A stretch of 64,000 nt of DNA from Cryobacterium soli (GCF_003611035.1 NZ_CP030033.1:3100001-3164000), one strand, 5' to 3'; counted from the stretch's first letter, positions 18,468 to 27,483 are shown. The notes: generated by a model from the sequence alone, not told the origin. A program made the numbers and translations.

Positions 18468-19484
18468 ATGGAGTACCGCCTACTGGGACGCACCGGAGTC
18501 GAGGTCAGCCCGCTCTGCCTGGGCACGATGATGTTCGGGGCCTGGGGCAACCGGGATGTCGACGACTCGATTCGCGTCATCCACCACGCCCTGGATGCCG
18601 GCATCAACTTCGTAGACTCCGCAGACGTCTATTCCGGCGGCGAGTCCGAGGAGATCGTGGGCAAGGCGCTCGCGGGCCGGCGCGACGACGTCGTGCTCGC
18701 TAGCAAGTTCTTCATGCCTATGGGCGCAGGTCCCAATCAGAGCGGCGGGTCGCGTCGCTACATCGTGCGCGCCGTCGAAGACTCGCTCCGGCGCCTGAAC
18801 ACGGACTATATCGACCTCTACCAGGTGCACCGCCCCAGCCCGCTGATGGATGTCGAGGAGACCCTCGGCGCCCTCACCGACCTCGTGCACCAGGGCAAGG
18901 TGCGCTACATCGGCTCGTCCTCCTACTCCGGCAGCCAGATCGTCGAGGCCCAGGTCGCGGCCCGCGACCGCCACCTCGCCCGGTTCGTCACCGAGCAGCC
19001 GCCGTATTCGATCCTCGTGCGGGGCATCGAGGAGGACGTGCTGCCGACCACCCAGCGCTACGGCATGGGAACCCTCAGTTACAGCCCCCTGGCCGGCGGC
19101 TGGCTCTCGGGCAAGTGGCGGAAGGACACCGCGCCCACCCCCACATCGGCGGCCCGCCCGGGCGCCCGGTTCGACATGACGAGCGTCGCCAACCAGCAGA
19201 AGCTCGAGGTGGTCGATGCGCTCGCCCAGGTCGCCGACGACGCCGGGATCACCCTGATCGAGCTGGCGATCGCCTTCGTCATCAACCACCCAGGCATCAC
19301 TTCGGCCATCATCGGTCCGCGCACGATGGAGCAGCTGGACTCCCAGCTGACAGCCGCGGACGTGACCCTGTCGGCGGAGATTCTCGACCGCATCGACGAA
19401 CTCGTCGCCCCCGGCGTCACGATGAACCCCGACGACAACAGCTACGGCGCGGCCGAACTCAGGCCGGCGGCCCGTCGCCGCTGA
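18468..19484 (+). CDS. Aldo/keto reductase
   Basis: 338 residues from ATG 18468, with GGAGAA five bases upstream; a TTG at 18456 is less likely. It has the AKR barrel with the catalytic tetrad visible in order: Asp and Tyr in FVDSADVYSGG, Lys in VVLASKFFM, His in DLYQVHRP. The family reduces aldehydes or ketones with NADPH. Substrate not predictable. Divergent from dinB, so it may share the damage-responsive intergenic region, though its own promoter is not clear. Confidence 0.92.
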   Translation: MEYRLLGRTGVEVSPLCLGTMMFGAWGNRDVDDSIRVIHHALDAGINFVDSADVYSGGESEEIVGKALAGRRDDVVLASKFFMPMGAGPNQSGGSRRYIVRAVEDSLRRLNTDYIDLYQVHRPSPLMDVEETLGALTDLVHQGKVRYIGSSSYSGSQIVEAQVAARDRHLARFVTEQPPYSILVRGIEEDVLPTTQRYGMGTLSYSPLAGGWLSGKWRKDTAPTPTSAARPGARFDMTSVANQQKLEVVDALAQVADDAGITLIELAIAFVINHPGITSAIIGPRTMEQLDSQLTAADVTLSAEILDRIDELVAPGVTMNPDDNSYGAAELRPAARRR

Positions 19485-19513
19485 ATCCGCGGCGCCAAGC
19501 TGGACAGATCTGA

Positions 19514-19554
19514 AACGGCCGCCGCCGTCGCATTGAGCGGGGGCGGCGGCCGTT
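19514..19554. terminator. Bidirectional hairpin between convergent genes
   Basis: AACGGCCGCCGCC (19514-19526) pairs perfectly with GGCGGCGGCCGTT (19542-19554), a 13-bp GC-rich stem, in the 74-base gap between the aldo/keto reductase and the leftward YhgE gene. It can serve both transcripts. Confidence 0.75.
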
Positions 19555-19558
19555 CCGG

Positions 19559-21916
19559 TTAGCCAATCAGGCTGGGCTTGAGGTCGCGCAGGGTGCGGAA
19601 GTGCGTCATCCGCACCACGCCGATCGCGGCGAGCACAAGCGCCCCGGTGAGCCAGAGCAGCAGCACACCGGCGTCGTTCAACGCGGTGGCCGGGTTGCCG
19701 CCGTACATCAGCTGACGGATGCCGTCGACCGCGTAGCTCATCGGCATCACGTGGTGCAGGAACGCCAGGGGAGCCGGCAGGGTCTGCCACGGGAAGGTGC
19801 CGCCCGCGGTGACCAGCTGGATCACCATGAGCACGAGGCCGACGAACTGGCCCACGCTGCCCAACCACACATTCAGCGCGAGGATGATCGCGGCGAATGT
19901 CATCGCGGCCAGCCCCATCATCGCGTAGGTGCCCAACGGGTTGTGCACCTCGAAGTGCAGCACGCCGGTGAGGATCCCGAACAGTGCCGCCATCTGCAGC
20001 AGCCCGAGGATGCCCGGGGTGAGCCAGCCGGCCAGGGTGATCTTCAGCGGCGAGTGCAGTGCCGTGATGGCGCGGCGGGAGACCGGCTTCACGATCAGGA
20101 ACAGGGCGTAGATCCCGATCCAGCCGGCCAGGCTGGCGAAGAACGGGGCGAGCCCGGCGCCGTAGGTTCCGGCGGAGGTCACGGCCGCCTTCTGCAGGTC
20201 GACAGGGTCGGCGATGGTGGAGCCCTGCAGGTCGCGGGTGGCGGCATCCGTGTCGGGGATGCTGTTGACCCCGTTGGTCAGCCCGTCGCGGAGGGTGCCC
20301 GCCCCGGTCTTGAGCCCCAGCAGCCCGTCGCTGAGCGAAGATGCGCCGGTGGCGAGGCTCTCCGCGCCGGTCTTCGCCGAGCTCGCGCCCGTGCTCAGGG
20401 TTGCTGCGCCGTCGGCGGCGGAGGCCGCCCCGGTGCTCAGGGTCGCCGCGCCCGCGGCGGTCTTGTCGGCTCCGGCGGCCAGGGTGGCCGCTCCGCTGGC
20501 GGCCTGTCCGGCTCCGGTGGCGAGGGCGGCGGCGCCGTCGGCGCTCTGGTGGGCGCCGCTGGCGAGGGTGGCGGCCCCGTCGGCCGTCTGGCGGGCTCCG
20601 GTCGACGCGGTGGCCGCGCCGGTGGCCAGGGTCGTCGCCCCGGCGGCGCTCTGCTGGGCGCCGGCAGCCGTCGCGGCGGCCCCGGCGGCCAGCTCGGTGG
20701 TGCCGGTCGACAGGGTGGCGATGGCGGTGCCGGCCTGGGTGAGGGCTGCTCCACTCTGGGTAAGGGTGGTGCCGATCGGGGCCAGGGTGGCCAGGGCCGC
20801 CTCGACCTGGGTGGGACTCAGGCCGTCGGCGGTGAGTTCTTTGGCCAGGGCGGCCTGCGCGTCGGTGTAGACGGCCCCGGCCCCGGCGACGCCGGCGGAT
20901 GCCTCCTGCGCGGCCGTGTTCAGCTTTGTGGTGCCGTCGGCCACCTTCTGGGCGGCGGCGGAGACCTGATCGGCCCCGGCCGAGACCTTGGCCGTGCCCT
21001 CGACGAGGGAGGCGGCGCCCTGAGAGAGGGCGGCGGTGCCGTCGGCCACCTGGCCCGTCGCCGTGGCGAGCGAGTCGGCGCCCGTGGCAACCTGGGCGGT
21101 GCCTGCGGCGAGGCTGCCGGCGCCCGTGCTCAGGGTGCCCGCTCCCGTGGCCAGGGCATCGGCACCTGAGGCCACCTGGCCAGTGCCGTCGGCCACCTGG
21201 CTGGCGCCGTCGGCGACCTTGCCGGTGCCGTCCGCCAGGCTGCCGGCACCCGTGGCCAGCTGGCCGGTACCGTCAGCGAGCTGGCTGGCGCCATCGGCCA
21301 GGCTGGAGCCGCCGTCGGCGGCGGTGCCCGCGCCATCCGTCAGCTGGCCCGCGCCGTCGGCCGCGTCCACCAGGCTCGAGCGGATGTCGGAGAGCCCGAT
21401 GAGCAGCTGGTCGGCGGCCTGCTCGTTGACCCGGGCCACGATGGCGTCGCGGATGCTCTGCGCCGCCTGGCTGCCGATCGTGGAAGCGAGGTAGCTGTTG
21501 GTGTCGTTCGTGGTGAGGGTGATCGTGGCCTGGTGCGGTGAGTCGGTCGACGAGGAGGCGATCGAGCTGGAGAAGTCGGCGGGGATCGTGACGCTGAAGT
21601 CGTAGGTGGCATCGGCGACGCCGGCCTTGGCGGTGGCGGCGGTCACGGTGTGCCAATCGAAGGTGCCGTCGTCGATGAGCTGCTCGGCGACATCCGACCC
21701 GTAGTTGGTGGTCGTGCCGTCGGACTCGGCGCCGGTGTCGGCCACCACCAGGGCGACCGGCACGCGGTCCAGGCCCGCGTACGGGTCCTGGTTGGCCCAC
21801 AGGTACAGGCCGCCGTAGAGCACGGGAACCAGCATGAGGGCCACGAGGGCGACCCGGGACATGGTGGTGGCGGTCAGGCGCGCGAGTTCGGCGCGGATCA
21901 TGGCGAAGATCTTCAC
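19559..21916 (-). CDS. YhgE/Pip-family membrane protein with long heptad repeat region
   Basis: 785 residues from GTG 21916 (MKIFAMIRAELARL); this start overlaps the stop of the upstream gene as GTGA. Layout: one N-terminal membrane helix, an outside region of about 600 residues and a C-terminal block of five or six helices similar to ABC-2 permeases (PFFASLAGWIGIYALFLIVK onward). The middle (about 190-530) is a seven-residue quasi-repeat of the type L-A-[DT]-G-A-x-x, predicted to form a long helical rod. Relatives include the phage-infection protein Pip and YueB-type envelope proteins. The repeat is visible in the DNA as degenerate 21-base units. It is the second gene of an operon with a degenerate ABC ATPase. 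Confidence 0.85.
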   Translation of the reverse strand: MKIFAMIRAELARLTATTMSRVALVALMLVPVLYGGLYLWANQDPYAGLDRVPVALVVADTGAESDGTTTNYGSDVAEQLIDDGTFDWHTVTAATAKAGVADATYDFSVTIPADFSSSIASSSTDSPHQATITLTTNDTNSYLASTIGSQAAQSIRDAIVARVNEQAADQLLIGLSDIRSSLVDAADGAGQLTDGAGTAADGGSSLADGASQLADGTGQLATGAGSLADGTGKVADGASQVADGTGQVASGADALATGAGTLSTGAGSLAAGTAQVATGADSLATATGQVADGTAALSQGAASLVEGTAKVSAGADQVSAAAQKVADGTTKLNTAAQEASAGVAGAGAVYTDAQAALAKELTADGLSPTQVEAALATLAPIGTTLTQSGAALTQAGTAIATLSTGTTELAAGAAATAAGAQQSAAGATTLATGAATASTGARQTADGAATLASGAHQSADGAAALATGAGQAASGAATLAAGADKTAAGAATLSTGAASAADGAATLSTGASSAKTGAESLATGASSLSDGLLGLKTGAGTLRDGLTNGVNSIPDTDAATRDLQGSTIADPVDLQKAAVTSAGTYGAGLAPFFASLAGWIGIYALFLIVKPVSRRAITALHSPLKITLAGWLTPGILGLLQMAALFGILTGVLHFEVHNPLGTYAMMGLAAMTFAAIILALNVWLGSVGQFVGLVLMVIQLVTAGGTFPWQTLPAPLAFLHHVMPMSYAVDGIRQLMYGGNPATALNDAGVLLLWLTGALVLAAIGVVRMTHFRTLRDLKPSLIG

Positions 21917-22524
21917 AGTTCGGCTCCGGAGCGGTCGAGGGCGTTGATGGCGTGGGCCGACGCGTCGCCGGCGATGACGAGCACGGCGTAGCCGCGCACG
22001 GCGAGGTCGCCGGCGAGTTGCCACCAGCCCAGCGGATCGCCGCCGTGCCGGTCGGGGGAGGTGAGCACGATGCCCCGCACGTCCTCTCGCAGCACGGCCA
22101 GTTCGGTGAGCAGGTGGATGCGGGAGTCTGGGGCGAGGTCGGCCATATTGGCCCGGGCCTGGTCGGCCAGCCCCAGCTCGCTCAGCAGCTGGGAGACGGC
22201 GCGGCGGTGGCCCACGCGGCCGGCGAACATGAGTTCCTCCGACACCACCTCGGCCACTGTCACATCGGGCGCGGGCTCGGAGACACCGAGCGCGTCGATC
22301 AGGGCGATGTGGCGGCGGAGACCCGCGTAGTCGGTGTGGCCGTCAAGGGTGACGGTGCCGGCATCAGGTCGCATCCGGCCGGAGGCGATGAGCCCGAGCA
22401 CCGTGGGGCGGCGTTCGGTTTCGGCCTGGGCGAGCGTGACGGCGCCGGACTCGAATTCGAGTGAGGTGAGGGGGAGGGCCGAGTCCTTCGGACCCTTGGT
22501 GACGTTGGTCAGGGTGATGCGCAT
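21913..22524 (-). CDS. Degenerate ABC ATPase-like protein (pseudo-NBD) partnered with YhgE
   Basis: 203 residues from ATG 22524 (MRITLTNVTKGPKDS), with GAAGAAGG upstream. Overall it aligns with an ABC nucleotide-binding domain: RPDAGTVTLDG after the P-loop position, LLSELGLADQA before the signature, a late G-x-x-V-L-V-I-A strand. Every catalytic motif is gone, however. The P-loop position reads QAETERRPT instead of GxxGxGKST, the signature LSGGQ position reads LAPDS, and Walker B reads GIVLTSPD with no acidic pair. ATP hydrolysis is therefore unlikely; a structural or regulatory partner of the YhgE protein, whose start it overlaps, is inferred. Confidence 0.7.
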   Translation of the reverse strand: MRITLTNVTKGPKDSALPLTSLEFESGAVTLAQAETERRPTVLGLIASGRMRPDAGTVTLDGHTDYAGLRRHIALIDALGVSEPAPDVTVAEVVSEELMFAGRVGHRRAVSQLLSELGLADQARANMADLAPDSRIHLLTELAVLREDVRGIVLTSPDRHGGDPLGWWQLAGDLAVRGYAVLVIAGDASAHAINALDRSGAEL

Positions 22525-22610
22525 GCTGGAGCCTTCTTCGAGGTGGGGCGGCACCCGGTAGCCGGATGTCTGTCCGGGCGGCATGCTCCATTGCAGCGGG
22601 GCCGAATCCC

Positions 22611-22640
22611 ACTATACTGACTAGTCAGTACAAAGATCAA
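22611..22640 (-). promoter_or_regulatory. Promoter of the pseudo-NBD/YhgE operon with operator in the spacer
   Basis: On the minus strand TTGATC (plus 22635-22640), 18-base spacer, TATAGT (plus 22611-22616). The perfect palindrome at 22615-22630 fills the spacer, so a bound TetR protein would block polymerase directly. The opposite strand holds TTGCAG (22591-22596), 16 bases, TATACT (22613-22618) for the TetR gene. Confidence 0.65.
22615..22630. promoter_or_regulatory. TetR operator, perfect 16-bp palindrome
   Basis: TACTGACTAGTCAGTA is perfectly self-complementary. It sits between the divergent TetR gene and the pseudo-NBD/YhgE operon and overlaps core promoter elements for both directions. 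ACTGACTAGTCAGT-like sites are classic targets of QacR/AcrR-type TetR regulators. Confidence 0.85.
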
Positions 22641-22651
22641 GGGGTGGAAGC

Positions 22652-23233
22652 ATGGTTCGGATGACCGGCACCAAGCGGGCGATTCTCGACGCGGCGCTCG
22701 AGATCGCGGCAGAGCGCGGCATCAGCGGAACCACCATGGACGACGTCGCCGAGCGCGCCGGCGTGGCCAAGGGCAGTCTCTATTACAACTTCGCGTCCAA
22801 GGACAAGCTCTTCGAGGGCCTGCTCGGCGAGGGCATGGCAGCGCTCACCGAGGTCCTGCGCGAGGCCCGCACCGGCCTCGAGGGCTGGAGCGCCATCGAG
22901 GCCCTCGTCACCACACTCCTCGGCAGCATCGCGCGCAACACCGCCCTGGCCAAGATCATCGCCGGCGACATCTTCCGCACCGACCGGGCCTGGAAGGAGA
23001 CCTCGTTCGCGTTCCGGCACGACGCCCTCGCCGAATTCGAGATCGCGATCACCGAGGCGCTGCCGGAGGCATCCACCGTGGGCGCCTCGGCCCTCATGGC
23101 CAGCAGCGTGTTCGGCGCTACCCTCATGGCCGGGCTGGAATGGCTGCTCTTCGACGAGGAACGCCCCCAGGCCGAGGTTGTCGCCGCCGTCCTGTGCACC
23201 TTCTCCGGCCGCCTCGTGCCCGCCATCCACTAG
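22652..23233 (+). CDS. TetR-family regulator of the YhgE operon
   Basis: 193 residues, with AAGGGGTGG as ribosome site. The helix-turn-helix is complete: TTMDDVAERAGVAKGSLYYN followed by FASKDKLFE. The C-terminal part is a typical TetR ligand domain of about 140 residues. It is divergent from the pseudo-NBD/YhgE pair with a single palindromic operator between them, so it should repress both directions. TetR-YhgE neighbours are common in actinobacteria; the inducer is unknown. Confidence 0.92.
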   Translation: MVRMTGTKRAILDAALEIAAERGISGTTMDDVAERAGVAKGSLYYNFASKDKLFEGLLGEGMAALTEVLREARTGLEGWSAIEALVTTLLGSIARNTALAKIIAGDIFRTDRAWKETSFAFRHDALAEFEIAITEALPEASTVGASALMASSVFGATLMAGLEWLLFDEERPQAEVVAAVLCTFSGRLVPAIH

Positions 23234-23262
23234 GTATCCGGCGCCCGGTGCCCCCACCGCCC

Positions 23263-23276
23263 CAGTTCGCGAACTG
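23263..23276. promoter_or_regulatory. Perfect 14-bp palindrome of unknown role upstream of DUF3151-purA
   Basis: CAGTTCGCGAACTG is self-complementary over 14 bases, 74 bases before the DUF3151 start codon. It could be an operator for the DUF3151-purA unit or part of a terminator-like structure after the TetR gene. No T-run follows. Confidence 0.35.
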
Positions 23277-23349
23277 AGAGCAAAGGCGCGAAATCGGGCG
23301 CGGATGCGTGCTTAACTCACGGTTCGGCGCCGTCTTGGTAGGATTCAGT

Positions 23350-23868
23350 GTGACCGGCGCAAATCTGCTTGACCAGCCCGAGACCCTCCTACCCGCGGAA
23401 CCGGAGGTGACTGAGGCGCTCAGCCGAACCGGAACGCAAGATATTGCAACCGTTGTGGCGGCGCATCCGAAGTCGTCGCTGGCCTGGGCAGCCCTCGCGG
23501 ACGTGACCCACTCCCAGGGCCGACTGCTCGAGGCCTACGCGTATGCCCGGGTGGGCTACCACCGCGGCCTTGACGCGCTGCGCAAGGCCGGCTGGCGCGG
23601 CCAGGGCCCGATCCCGTGGTCGCACGCACCCAACCGCGGGGTGCTCCGCGCCCTGTTCGCCCTCCGCCGCGCCGCGGCCGAGATCGGCGAGACCGACGAG
23701 TTCGAACGCCTCACCGAGTTCCTGAACGGGGCCGACGCCACAGTCATCCCCCTGCTGCGCTCCGAGGCGGCCGATTCCCAGAGTTTCCCGGCGGCCCCGC
23801 CCGCCGTTTCACCAGGCGAGGACCCGGCCCCGCCGACCGCTGCCTTCTTTATCCAAGGAGAAAACTAA
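23350..23868 (+). CDS. DUF3151 protein
   Basis: 172 residues from GTG 23350 (MTGANLLDQPETLLPAEPEV); 14 more codons are open upstream. The central part (HPKSSLAWAALADVTHSQGR, then AYAYARVGYHRGLDALRKAG) matches DUF3151, a conserved actinobacterial family with helical repeats reminiscent of a TPR. The last 35 residues are Pro/Ala-rich. Function is unknown. It is 3 bases upstream of purA and clearly co-transcribed with it, a neighbourhood seen in many relatives. Confidence 0.85.
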   Translation: MTGANLLDQPETLLPAEPEVTEALSRTGTQDIATVVAAHPKSSLAWAALADVTHSQGRLLEAYAYARVGYHRGLDALRKAGWRGQGPIPWSHAPNRGVLRALFALRRAAAEIGETDEFERLTEFLNGADATVIPLLRSEAADSQSFPAAPPAVSPGEDPAPPTAAFFIQGEN

Positions 23869-23871
23869 GCT

Positions 23872-25158
23872 ATGCCAGCCATCGTTCTGATCGGCGCCCA
23901 GTGGGGCGACGAAGGTAAGGGCAAGGCCACCGACCTGCTCGGCAGCCGGGTCGACTACGTCGTCAAGTTCAACGGCGGCAACAACGCCGGCCACACCGTG
24001 GTCGTCGGCACCGAGAAGTACGCGTTGCACCTGCTGCCGTCCGGCATCCTCACGCCCGGCGTCACCCCGATCATCGCCAACGGTGTCGTCGTGGACATCG
24101 AGGTGCTCTTCGAAGAGCTCGACGCGCTCAGCTCGCGCGGCGTCGACGTGTCGAAGCTGCGCGTCAGCGCCAACGCCCACGTCATCACCCAGTACCACCG
24201 CACCATGGACAAGGTCACCGAGCGGTTCCTGGGCAAGCGCCAGATCGGCACCACCGGTCGCGGCATCGGCCCGACCTACGCCGACAAGATCAACCGCGTC
24301 GGCATCCGCATCCAGGACCTGTTCGACGAGAACATCCTGCGCCAGAAGGTGGAGGGCGCGCTCGGCCAGAAGAACCACATGCTGGTCAAGGTGTACAACC
24401 GCCGTGCCATCACCGTCGACGAGATCGTCGACGACCTGCTCAGCTACGCCGAGCGCCTGCGCCCCATGGTCGCCGACACCGCGCTGCTGCTGCACGAGGC
24501 GCTCGTCGACGGCAAGACCGTCTTGTTCGAGGGTGGCCAGGCCACCATGCTGGATGTCGACCACGGCACCTACCCGTTCGTCACGTCGTCGAACGCCACC
24601 TCGGGTGGCGCGGTGACCGGCTCAGGGATCGGCCCGAACCGCATCGACCGCATCATCGCGGTCGTCAAGGCGTACACCACGCGCGTCGGTGCCGGCCCGT
24701 TCCCCACCGAGCTGTTCGACGAGTCCGGCGAGTTCCTGCGTGCCAAGGGCTTCGAGTTCGGCACCACCACCGGCCGCCCGCGCCGCTGCGGCTGGTACGA
24801 CGCCCCGATCGCCCGGTACACGGCCCGCATCAACGGTGTCACCGACTTCGTGCTCACCAAGCTCGACGTGCTCACGGGCCTGGCGACCATCCCGGTCTGC
24901 GTCGCCTACGAGGTCGACGGCGTGCGCTACGACGAGGTGCCGGTCTCGCAGTCCGACTTCCACCACGCCAAGCCCGTCTACGAGGAGTTCCCCGGCTGGA
25001 CCGAGGACATCACGATGGTGCGCCACTTCGAGGACCTCCCGAAGAACGCCCAGGACTACGTCCTCGCGCTCGAGGCCATGAGCGGTGCCCGCATCTCCGC
25101 CATCGGCGTGGGCCCCGATCGCGAAGCGATCCTCACCCGTCACGACCTCATCGACTAA
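23872..25158 (+). CDS. purA: Adenylosuccinate synthetase PurA
   Basis: 428 residues, the usual length. Joins IMP and aspartate with GTP to make adenylosuccinate, the first step from IMP to AMP. Signatures: GDEGKGK at 12-18 including the catalytic Asp13, H41 in NNAGHTV, the [13 protein letters not shown] loop and the C-terminal base-binding residues near GVGPDRE. The ribosome site (AAGGAG) lies inside the end of the DUF3151 gene. Confidence 0.98.
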   Translation: MPAIVLIGAQWGDEGKGKATDLLGSRVDYVVKFNGGNNAGHTVVVGTEKYALHLLPSGILTPGVTPIIANGVVVDIEVLFEELDALSSRGVDVSKLRVSANAHVITQYHRTMDKVTERFLGKRQIGTTGRGIGPTYADKINRVGIRIQDLFDENILRQKVEGALGQKNHMLVKVYNRRAITVDEIVDDLLSYAERLRPMVADTALLLHEALVDGKTVLFEGGQATMLDVDHGTYPFVTSSNATSGGAVTGSGIGPNRIDRIIAVVKAYTTRVGAGPFPTELFDESGEFLRAKGFEFGTTTGRPRRCGWYDAPIARYTARINGVTDFVLTKLDVLTGLATIPVCVAYEVDGVRYDEVPVSQSDFHHAKPVYEEFPGWTEDITMVRHFEDLPKNAQDYVLALEAMSGARISAIGVGPDREAILTRHDLID

Positions 25159-25175
25159 CTCGCGACCTGTGAGCT

Positions 25176-25206
25176 AAGCCCCGAAGACTCGAGTTTTTCG
25201 GAGCTT
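25176..25206 (+). terminator. Hairpin after purA
   Basis: AAGCCCCGAA pairs with TTCGGAGCTT (one bulge) around a T-rich loop, 17 bases after the purA stop. Longer GTGAGC/GACTCAC flanks can extend the stem. A probable terminator separating purA from the acetyltransferase. Confidence 0.55.
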
Positions 25207-25236
25207 GACTCACGGCTCGGCGAAGGGAGAACGCCC

Positions 25237-25902
25237 GTGAGTGCCCACCGGCCTGACGAGCATGTGCTCACGGGGCGCTTCGTGTGCCTGGAGCGGCTCA
25301 GCCACGCGCACCTGCCGGAGCTGCACCGCGCCATCGCGCATCCGGCGGTCTTCGCCGGCGGCTACGGCGGCGGCCCGCACGGACTGCCCGCCGACCTCGA
25401 CGAGTTCGTCGCGTTCGCGTCGAAGTACTACCAGTGGGATGCGCTGCCCTACGCCGTGCGTGTCGTGTCCGGCCCGCACGCGGGCGACCTGGTCGGCACC
25501 TCCACGCTCGGCGATATCGACCTTCCCAACGAGGCGCTGCACCTGGGCTGGACCGCCTACGCCCCGCAGGTCTGGGGCTCCGCGGTGAACCCCGAGACGA
25601 AGCTGCTGATGCTCGGCGCCGCGTTCGATCACGGCTTCGGCCGGGTCAAGATCCAGGCCGACGTGCTCAACTCCCGATCCCGTGCCGCGATCCTCGGCAT
25701 CGGTGCGCAGTTCGAGGGCATCAACCGGCGAGTACAGCGCCGGGCGGATGGCTCCTGGCGTGACACCGCCGTGTACTCGGTGCTCGCCGACGAGTGGCCC
25801 GTGGTGCAGGCCGGGCTGCAGAAACGCCTGGAGGGTTTCGCCGGCACGTCGGTCGAGTACAGCAACCCGCGCGCTCCCCGCCGCCGCGTCACCCCCGCCT
25901 GA
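25237..25902 (+). CDS. GNAT-family N-acetyltransferase
   Basis: 221 residues from GTG 25237 with GGGAG nearby. It follows the RimJ/Acetyltransf_3 plan: LTGRFVCLERLSHAHLPEL at the start, a central STLGDIDLPNEALHLGWTAY strand pair and a late helix KIQADVLNSRSRAAILGIGA where acetyl-CoA binders place the conserved N-x-R/S. Its target amine cannot be predicted. Monocistronic between two gaps. Confidence 0.88.
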   Translation: MSAHRPDEHVLTGRFVCLERLSHAHLPELHRAIAHPAVFAGGYGGGPHGLPADLDEFVAFASKYYQWDALPYAVRVVSGPHAGDLVGTSTLGDIDLPNEALHLGWTAYAPQVWGSAVNPETKLLMLGAAFDHGFGRVKIQADVLNSRSRAAILGIGAQFEGINRRVQRRADGSWRDTAVYSVLADEWPVVQAGLQKRLEGFAGTSVEYSNPRAPRRRVTPA

Positions 25903-25994
25903 TTCCGGCCATTCGCCCGCGAATTTCGGACATCACCCTCGGCCCCGAACCGGCTTGGGGTGGGCACGGCGCACCGGTGGGCTAGGGTCGGCAG

Positions 25995-26936
25995 GTGAGT
26001 GATGTTACGACGCCCCGCAGCCCCCTGGTCGCCCTGCAATTCCTGGGCATGGGCGTGGTCTGGGGTGCCAGCTTCCTGTTCATGAAGATCGCCCTCGAGG
26101 GCGTGAGTTTCGGCCAGGTAGCCTGGTCGCGCCTCGTGCTCGGCGGGCTCACGCTGGGCCTGATCGTGCTTGTCACCCGGCCGCGCATCAACAACGGCCC
26201 GGTGCTGCCGCGGGAGCGCGTGGTGTGGTTGCACTTCCTGGTGATCGCGTTCACCGGTTGCTTCATCCCGCACCTGCTCTTCGCCTGGGCCGAGCAGTAC
26301 GTCTCGTCGAGCCTGGCCAGCATCTACAACGCCGTGACACCCATCATGACCGCTCTCATGGTCACCGCGGTCTTCCGGGTCGAGAAGCTCGCCCGCGACC
26401 AGATCGTGGGCGTGCTGGTCGGCATCATTGGTGTGATCGTGATCATCGCACCCTGGCAGTACACCGCGCTCACCGGCGACCTCTGGGGTCAACTCGCCTG
26501 CCTCGGCGCGGCGCTCTGCTACGGCTTCACCTTCGGCTACACCCGCAAGCACCTCAGCGGGCGGCCCATCGCCGGCACCACCTTCGCGTTCCTCAACATC
26601 GGCCTGGCCGGCGCGGCGATGCTGCTGTTCACGCCGGTCCTGGCCTGGCAGCCGGTGGCCCTGACCACGCCGATCGTGCTGAGCCTGGTCACCCTGGGCG
26701 CGCTCGGCACCGGATTCGCGTACATCTGGCACATCAACGTTCTGCGGGCCTGGGGTCCCACCACGACCTCCACGGTCACCTACGTCACGCCCGTCGTGGG
26801 TGTGCTTCTCGGCGTGCTCATCCTGTCCGAGACCTTCTCCTGGCACGAACCGCTCGGCGCCCTCCTGGTCCTGATGGGCATCCTGCTCACCCAGAAGCGC
26901 GTGCGCCTGCCCCTGCGGGCGCCCCGCCCCGCCTGA
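25995..26936 (+). CDS. EamA-family (DMT) transporter
   Basis: 313 residues with ten membrane helices in two EamA repeats; GMGVVWGASFLFMKIALEG opens the first and GALCYGFTFGYTRKHLSG-like residues the second. Drug/metabolite transporters of this type usually export amino acids or small metabolites. Start is GTG 25995. No substrate can be inferred from neighbours. Confidence 0.92.
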   Translation: MSDVTTPRSPLVALQFLGMGVVWGASFLFMKIALEGVSFGQVAWSRLVLGGLTLGLIVLVTRPRINNGPVLPRERVVWLHFLVIAFTGCFIPHLLFAWAEQYVSSSLASIYNAVTPIMTALMVTAVFRVEKLARDQIVGVLVGIIGVIVIIAPWQYTALTGDLWGQLACLGAALCYGFTFGYTRKHLSGRPIAGTTFAFLNIGLAGAAMLLFTPVLAWQPVALTTPIVLSLVTLGALGTGFAYIWHINVLRAWGPTTTSTVTYVTPVVGVLLGVLILSETFSWHEPLGALLVLMGILLTQKRVRLPLRAPRPA

Positions 26937-27012
26937 CCGCCCCGCCGGCCATCGGGACGGGTGACGGGCGAGCCCGGAGCGGGCATCCGGGCCGGTGCAA
27001 TATCGTAAAGAC

Positions 27013-27483
27013 ATGGCTGTAAACGAGGAATTGCCCGCCGGCGCGGGACAGGACGCGATCAATGAGTTGCAGGGCATTCGCCAGAGCATCGACAACATCG
27101 ATGCCGCACTCATCCACCTGTTGGCTGAGCGGTTCAAGTTCACCCAGAGCGTGGGACGGCTGAAGGCCGAGCACGGCCTGCCGCCGGCGGACCCGGCCCG
27201 CGAGTTCCTGCAGATCCAGCGGCTGCGCGGCTTGGCCGAAGACGCCAGGCTCGACCCGGCGTTCGCCGAGAAGTTCCTCAACTTCATCATCGCCGAGGTC
27301 ATCCACCACCACGAGAAGATCGCCGGCGACAGCTCGAGCGGCCTTCGGTCGGCGGGCAACACTGTCGCTGGGGCTGTTTCCGGCGACGCCGCCGTCAGCA
27401 CTCCGGCCGGCGATGCACCGACCGATGCGCCGGACGCATCGGCCCCGGGCGACGGTCAGGCCTCCGCCGGCCCCGCCGCGTGA
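27013..27483 (+). CDS. Chorismate mutase (AroQ type)
   Basis: 156 residues from ATG 27013. The first 90 are the AroQ all-helical fold: GIRQSIDNIDAALIHLLAER with conserved Arg and Asp, KFTQSVGRLKAEHGLPPADP with the Lys, and a final helix FLNFIIAEVIHHHEKIA. It converts chorismate to prephenate for Phe/Tyr synthesis. The last 45 residues are a Ser/Ala/Asp-rich tail outside the domain. Four-base overlap (GTGA) with the next SDR gene. Confidence 0.9.
   Translation: MAVNEELPAGAGQDAINELQGIRQSIDNIDAALIHLLAERFKFTQSVGRLKAEHGLPPADPAREFLQIQRLRGLAEDARLDPAFAEKFLNFIIAEVIHHHEKIAGDSSSGLRSAGNTVAGAVSGDAAVSTPAGDAPTDAPDASAPGDGQASAGPAA

Noticed and set aside
19559..21916. Phage receptor function from the Pip similarity
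   Set aside because: YhgE/Pip homology alone does not show phage binding, and no prophage genes are nearby.
25629..27401. 590-codon minus-strand frame across the DMT transporter and chorismate mutase
   Set aside because: Shadow of several well-supported plus-strand genes.
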